A DNA stretch of 64,000 nucleotides, taken from positions 50,934 to 114,933 of the forward strand of contig QEYB01001410.1 of NCBI GenBank assembly GCA_017562135.1, written 5' to 3'. Below the pieces are notes generated by a model. It did no database searches and had not been told where the DNA came from. It saw only the letters and a list, made by a program, of their open reading frames with translations. This document shows positions 58,771 to 64,000 of this stretch, in pieces; within the stretch, counting starts at the first letter, position 1, and the number at the start of each line of letters is the position of its first letter. This DNA comes from Dipylidium caninum. Lineage: Eukaryota > Platyhelminthes > Cestoda > Cyclophyllidea > Dipylidiidae. A program made the position numbers and the translations under genes.

Positions 58771-61480
58771 GCATTCCACTCTAGAGGCGTCGGCGAATGT
58801 TTCTTAGCCGAGGTTTTCGCTGCAAACGATAATAAAGCGCCAGTGTCAGTGAATGGTAAATGAATGAGTCTGGAGGTTTGTTCGCCTCCTAACGTCGTGT
58901 TATTGCTCGTTTGATCGGCTGGATATCGTTAGGAACAACTCGTCAACCAGTTACATTGAACTCAGTTTCATGCCCTGATGCTCTACACTGTATAGTGACT
59001 AGGCTGGGCTTCGAAGCTCAGCCAGTCACACATTCTTGCAGGTTTTTCGTTGCTCTCAATGTCGCCGAGGCGGAACGACCATGTTGGCGTAACGATCTGA
59101 GCTGCCACTGGACTGTATTTACGTCTGGACGCGGTTGCCCGATGAACGAACTCCGAGTTCTATTTAATGTCATGGCAGGTCCGGAAGGGGCTACATAATG
59201 CGCAGAAGATTCACCGGCGTAGTAAAAAGTGACTGTAGTGGTAGAGGCAATTATGGTGCCGGCGATCTGTGTTCTCGTGCGTTCTTCATGACCCGACACG
59301 CAGCCTCAAATGTGGACTGACATACAGTCGTGGTGGTGAATGCCTTTCGATTCCTCTCTCGGTGCATATTTACTGCTTCAATCATATAGTCGAGCTTTGT
59401 GCCCTATATGCGGCGTCTACAACATCATCATTTCTCTTTAGACCAGAACCTGCCCAATTTGCACTACAACTATCTGTCACTAGAACATTATCACTTGAAG
59501 TTCCAGCCCAAACAGATTGCCATAGCAGGTCAAGGCAGGGGCGTGGTGTTTCAGAGAATGTCGTTGCGGCCAACGTGGCTACTTGAGACGCGAAGTAGAC
59601 AAAAGTCGACAAAGGTTGTGGGGACGACCTCTTGAAAAGTTTCTTTTGACGCTAAATAGAATACAATGCTAGTCGAAGCAGTGTGCTCTTGGCGATCAAA
59701 AATGTCTCTTTCACGGAACAGAGGCAGAGGGGTGGTGGCATCTACCAATTTGGGGAAGTAGGTCAGGTGTTACTTTGGTCTCAGGGGGTAGATAATTACA
59801 CGAATTGTCGACGCGGTTTGGACAGACATCAAGGTGAGTAGAAGTAAGAGGTAGTGTTTCTCCGTAGATGAAGAGAAATTGGCATACGTTTCTGAGTAGC
59901 CTTAGTGAATTACTTGTGCAGACAAAGGAGCGAGGAACGACTGCGCCTAGTCATGAGAGAGCAGCATCACAGACGACGGGAGACTTGCAATTCGTATCTC
60001 ACAGTTGATTGTGGGGAAGACTTGGCCTTTACTTTCATCCGGAACACTGGCAGAGGATTAAAAGTGGATGCACTGACAAAAAGTTCATTTTTAAAAATTG
60101 GATAAATCGGCTTTTCCTCTAATCCTTTAGACGCCTTGGGCTTGGGAGAGGTATGCATTTAGTTTATAACGGCACCCCAGAAAATGTGCAGTAGGCCATG
60201 CCCTTTGTTCCACAGGACCGCACTGGTGAACAAATGCTAGTGGAGTCCCCTGAAGTTTTTATTCCACCCGGGGTCGGTCAGAGGCAACTTCAAAATCGAG
60301 CGTCTGAGAATAAGTAGCCTCGTAGTATGAACTGTTTCTGTTAAGGCGGAGAGCGACACTGGTCACAGGGAAGGTGAGTTATCTTGAAGTGTTCCGCCAA
60401 CAACTGGAGACAGGATAAGTGGACTTATTAGAGAGGTGAGGGAAAAGAGTGAAATGAAACGCATCCGGTCTGATAACTGAGAATGGATCTGCGTTCATCG
60501 TCGTAACGACGTCAAGCCGGTACAGGAATTCTCAGTGATTGAGCAACTACGACTTAGGACGGATCCTGCACTCCGAGGTAATCGTGACTTTTTATCATAC
60601 GTCTTTGTGGTATGTAAGGGGATAGCTGTGTGGAGTCCCTTAATGTCGACCTGACAGTGATACTGTTTTCTCATAGTTTTGTTGCCTCTCATCCCCAGCT
60701 TCGTTACGGGCCTCTTACTTTCCGCCCCACTCTGCCTCATGCTTGCACTCGCTAACTGTCACTCTGTCCCCCTAACACAGACGTTTATCGCACATGTTAT
60801 TGTGCTGATCTTGGGTTGGAACTAAATGCGCCGGCTATGCGCGTGAACAATGCTAGTAGAGAACCCTCCAGCTCCAATCTTCAAGTGATTGTTTCGATTT
60901 TTAGCATTTGTGTAGGATGAGCTGATCTTGAACTCAGCACGTGGGAAATTTTGTGTCATGGTGTTAATTTGATGCGAGAATACCATGGAAAAACCGGGTG
61001 GCGTGGGTTTTTTTCCAAAAGATACCAAAAAATGTGTGAGCGTTTCCTTTTAGATTACTTACGTGAAGTCTCGGCGGTCGAAGAGGTCTCGCCCAGATTG
61101 TGGACAATAATGTGAATGTTGCTCGGAATAGGTTGCTTATGAGAATGGGACGGTGTATCTGTGCCTAAAAGAATATCTAACCAAGCAACTTAGGCCCATC
61201 ATTGCCACGAGCAGGGCTGTGCTCATCAACCTTGGAACGCTTGCCCGGACAGGCCAGAGATAATTACCAGCATGAGTGTCGTTCGGGCTGTAAAGTCTTT
61301 GTGACCCGTTGAGACATGATGGGAAGCGGGTTCGCGTGCATGAGAAGTGGTGAATAATCGGTGAGTGGAAGGCTCTCGCGAGTTCCACTTAGAAAGGCGA
61401 AATCCCGTCCCACATGAGATTTGGTATCTATTTGTTCTCTTTGTTGGCAGGCAGCTAGTGTCAGCCGGCTTAGAGATACC

Positions 61481-62089
61481 CTATGCACAGTTGATTGTGT
61501 CAGTCATCTGAGTTGCTGCGTTTTCACAAGATGGAATGAGCCAGGTATCAAATGAGGCCACGCGGGAGTAATTGATCCGTCCTGGATCTCTCTCTAAAAT
61601 CCAGTACTTTGTAGATGAGTGCAAGCACGTTTGCCATATATAAGCCATTACTCTATTTATGCCGAGTGGCCAATCTGTGTGGAAATCCTGAGGTCTGCTC
61701 AAACGCCATATCTTCGCCCCGGTGCGCCAAGACGCGTCAATAAGACGAGCAGATGGATCTTCGAATCCCAGTAACATGTCTCGGAAGTTTGGCGCTTTTA
61801 AATGCAAAGAGATTACTTGGGGAGAGTCGATCGACACATACATGAGAAAGACTCTCTGGTGTCTTATGGCAAGAAACGTCATTGCGGTAGGAGGATTGAG
61901 AAAACCTAGTTTACACTTGAGTACAATCGGACCGGCTTCTTGATGCATCTGAACTACTAACTCATCATAACTTGTCCTCTCGAGGCGGCGACTCTCCAAT
62001 TGCGGTCTCTGCCAGTGATGTAATCGCAGCTGCGAGCGATACAAGGTCTTTTCTTCCCTGCTTTGCATGGGAGACTCATCAGCGCGCAC
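61481..62089 (-). CDS. Unrecognised 202-codon open stretch
   Basis: This is the longest open stretch outside the F-box family and the arms. I recognise no domain, signal peptide or membrane segment. Composition is ordinary (MAYIWQTCLHSSTKYWILER near the C-terminal end). By a rough estimate, one frame of about 200 codons in a 64-kb six-frame scan can arise by chance (expected number about 0.4), so openness alone is weak support. No splice pattern or neighbour helps. It could be a single exon of a host gene, an eroded element or noise. Confidence 0.15.
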   Translation of the reverse strand: MRADESPMQSREEKTLYRSQLRLHHWQRPQLESRRLERTSYDELVVQMHQEAGPIVLKCKLGFLNPPTAMTFLAIRHQRVFLMYVSIDSPQVISLHLKAPNFRDMLLGFEDPSARLIDASWRTGAKIWRLSRPQDFHTDWPLGINRVMAYIWQTCLHSSTKYWILERDPGRINYSRVASFDTWLIPSCENAATQMTDTINCA

Positions 62090-63614
62090 TTATATCCCAA
62101 CTGTTACTCGTAGGGAACATTTTCGATGCAAGGGGCATAATATTCAATCGAGGTGAATAGTCCCTGTGTAGAAGCGATGTAATTTTCATCGCTCCCCCGA
62201 GTAGCTACTTTACCTTCCTTCTCTTCTAACGTTTTCCCCTTGTTGCAGAAATTGATGTTGGCTAGCAGCGCATTAAGGGGTCAAGTGGGCATAGAGCGGA
62301 ATCATTTGGTCTGGTTAGACATTCTGCACTCCTACGTTTCTGGCCGGGATTGAAATATCAAGAGCATTCAAGCATCGGGGCTCTGTACGTGTGGGAAGCG
62401 GATTGATGTGAGGAGAATAATGCGGAGGTTGAGATGAACAAATGGACTATCGGAAATTCTTGAACTTGACTGCCAATAGTCCTTATCGACGGGAGAGAAA
62501 TGAGCATCGAAGGATTATGTAATGACAGTGTAATCCATTCTGTGTACATAATATCTAGTGAAACTACTAGAGCCAAACTTGCGAGCGACTGAGAAGTGGT
62601 CTCTCTGAATGACACTGTTAAGGGTCTGAGGAAATTAGGGTACCTGCCCACAATCACACTCTCACTTCCAAGCAAACATTTGTTGAAGTCTCAAGGCCAT
62701 GCAATTTATCATCTGTATGTGAGCTGTAAGGACAACTCAAATGCGAATCCACCGCTAATGCTAGTCGGGAGTGTCTCGCGGGAGATGGCAGCGCAGAGAC
62801 TGGAGAGGGGGTAAGAAGCCATTTAAATGCGCTTTGGGCAGGGAGTCGAGTGGGTACAAGTCACATTAGCAACTATAGCCAAAAGATGCACTTGAGAAGT
62901 CATGGTTACGTTATCTCACCTGAAAAGCATTATCTAACGGACTATGAATACCGAATGTATAATGACCCCGTATCAAAGCAATTTAGGATGTGAATGCAAC
63001 CATTCATCGCTGACCATTTTCAAACTGTTGCAGACTTTTCGTTCGTCTTGTCGACCGATCACTTGTGCAAGACCAGGTTCAGTTGCCATCACAGCTAACG
63101 GTTCACTCTCGTTCTGTTACCTATCCCACATAGTCAACGAGGAATGGTATATTTTTCTTGGGGCCTATCATGTCTGGGCGCGGACCATTCACGATCCCGA
63201 ACGCAACATGACCATCCCGTCAAATCATGATTTTCCTACTTTTAACTCATGTAATCTTCGGTGGTGCTGCGTAAGTGGTAGATAGAGGTGGTGTTTGTCG
63301 AAGGAATATGAGATGTTTGAGCAGACGTCGATGATTGCCAGGCTACTCACCGCCATTCTTCAATAAAAAGCAAGTGTTCCGCGGGCGCACTAGACACCAC
63401 AAAAACTCGGTAGGATTCTTTTCACTCTCACATCTTGCTGGATTCGTAACGCTTTCTCTCTCCCCATTCAGACCTGTCTCTCGGAATCCTGAAATTGGTG
63501 AGAATTTGCGCCGTTTATGCCCCCACTTGCTAGACTCAGGAGAACTAGTATATTCGTGGCATGGATGACCACTTGTCCCCACAAGATGCCCTTTGCACGC
63601 AACCACTCCTCCGG

Positions 63615-63632
63615 CTGCTGCTGCTGCTGCTG
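63615..63632. repeat. (CTG)6 microsatellite
   Basis: Six perfect CTG triplets. On the minus strand they read as a glutamine run inside a 79-codon open stretch (63468-63707) that has no other support. Confidence 0.9.
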
Positions 63633-64000
63633 TGCATATAGGGGAGATATGGCATTAGCTTCACTCAGCACAATAACACAGTGTCGCCCCATCGCAAACA
63701 GAAACAAGCCAAAAAACTATGAATGGACTGTTACTGCACAAATCAAGGTCGAATTGCCAGCAAGTCATCATTATCATCAACCATGGCGACAACAGAATGG
63801 TCAGAGAGTCATTTCTATTCGTAAGCAGCGAGAATTATTGGCTTATTGGACTCTCTGCACCCTCGGTTACGGTAAGAGAAGATTGCAAGGAATCAAAGGA
63901 CCAGCTCATAATAAACTCACTCACCCACAGCTTCGTCCTGCTCCTACGCGAGCGGTGCCGGAGCAGTGTGACACGATGGATAGAGGTAGTTTTTACGTCG

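Larger units (their letters stand above)
58980..64000. other. Unidentified right end
   Basis: A short R8-like block (ACGTCTGGACGCGGTTGCC near 59121) suggests that the 5' flank of copy H continues to about 59.2 kb. Beyond that I recognise only the (CTG)6 run and the unassigned stretch at 61481-62089. Confidence 0.35.

Noticed and set aside
63468..63707. Polyglutamine protein
   Set aside because: The glutamine run is only the antisense of the (CTG)6 microsatellite, and the surrounding frame has no other support.
1..64000. Autonomous retrotransposon or DNA transposon
   Set aside because: I looked for reverse-transcriptase, integrase and DDE-type motifs in the longer open stretches and for long terminal repeats, and saw none. 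Degraded remnants cannot be excluded.

Overview
The window looks like nuclear DNA from an invertebrate animal. The evidence is short spliced exons, a TATA-like box placed before a tiny first exon, roughly half G+C by eye, and a mosaic of old dispersed repeats. A parasitic flatworm is a guess only. I see no operons, bacterial ribosome sites, rRNA, tRNA, CRISPR array or reverse-transcriptase/transposase core. No gene here is open from end to end.

The one recognisable protein family is a two-domain F-box protein, present in about eight separable copies plus fragments on both strands. Each fuller copy has a TATTTAAA-like box about 80 bases before the start, a 12-base coding exon 1 (M-E-x-K/T type), a short intron of about 90-110 bases, then an exon with an F-box (LPTECIKLICKYL-type). 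This is followed by a C-terminal domain that resembles the second half of an ARF/small-GTPase fold. That two-part layout best resembles animal FBXO4 (SCF ubiquitin-ligase substrate receptor with an atypical GTPase domain). Copies lie at 2277-3300 (-), 11846-12660 (+), 17040-18125 (-), 19015-20078 (-), 22639-23738 (+, nearly intact, one frameshift), 26990-28058 (-), 34452-35618 (+), 35887-36815 (+), 57670-58770 (-), with the mirror of the first at 53930-55175 (+). All carry frameshifts or stops as written. Because intron 1 and the flanks are kept, they spread by DNA duplication rather than by reverse transcription.

The large-scale layout is an inverted duplication. Bases 1-11787 reappear, reverse-complemented, at about 45450-57500, separated by a 33.7-kb spacer. 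In the stretches compared, the arms differ mostly by one- or two-base indels, often in homopolymers, with few substitutions. Arm 2 has the extra bases and the more broken frames. This suggests either a very recent inversion-duplication or an unpolished second assembly of the same locus. The inner boundary falls exactly on a hairpin and cuts the copy at 11846 inside its intron 1.

The spacer (11.8-45.4 kb) holds most of the F-box copies and several dispersed repeats (called R2-R8 here; R1 lies in the arms). The 36.8-45.4 kb and 59-64 kb stretches hold nothing I can identify. At 9.2-10.05 kb (mirrored at 47.2-48.1 kb) the F-box gene's 5' region is joined to an unrelated open segment, a possible chimeric gene.
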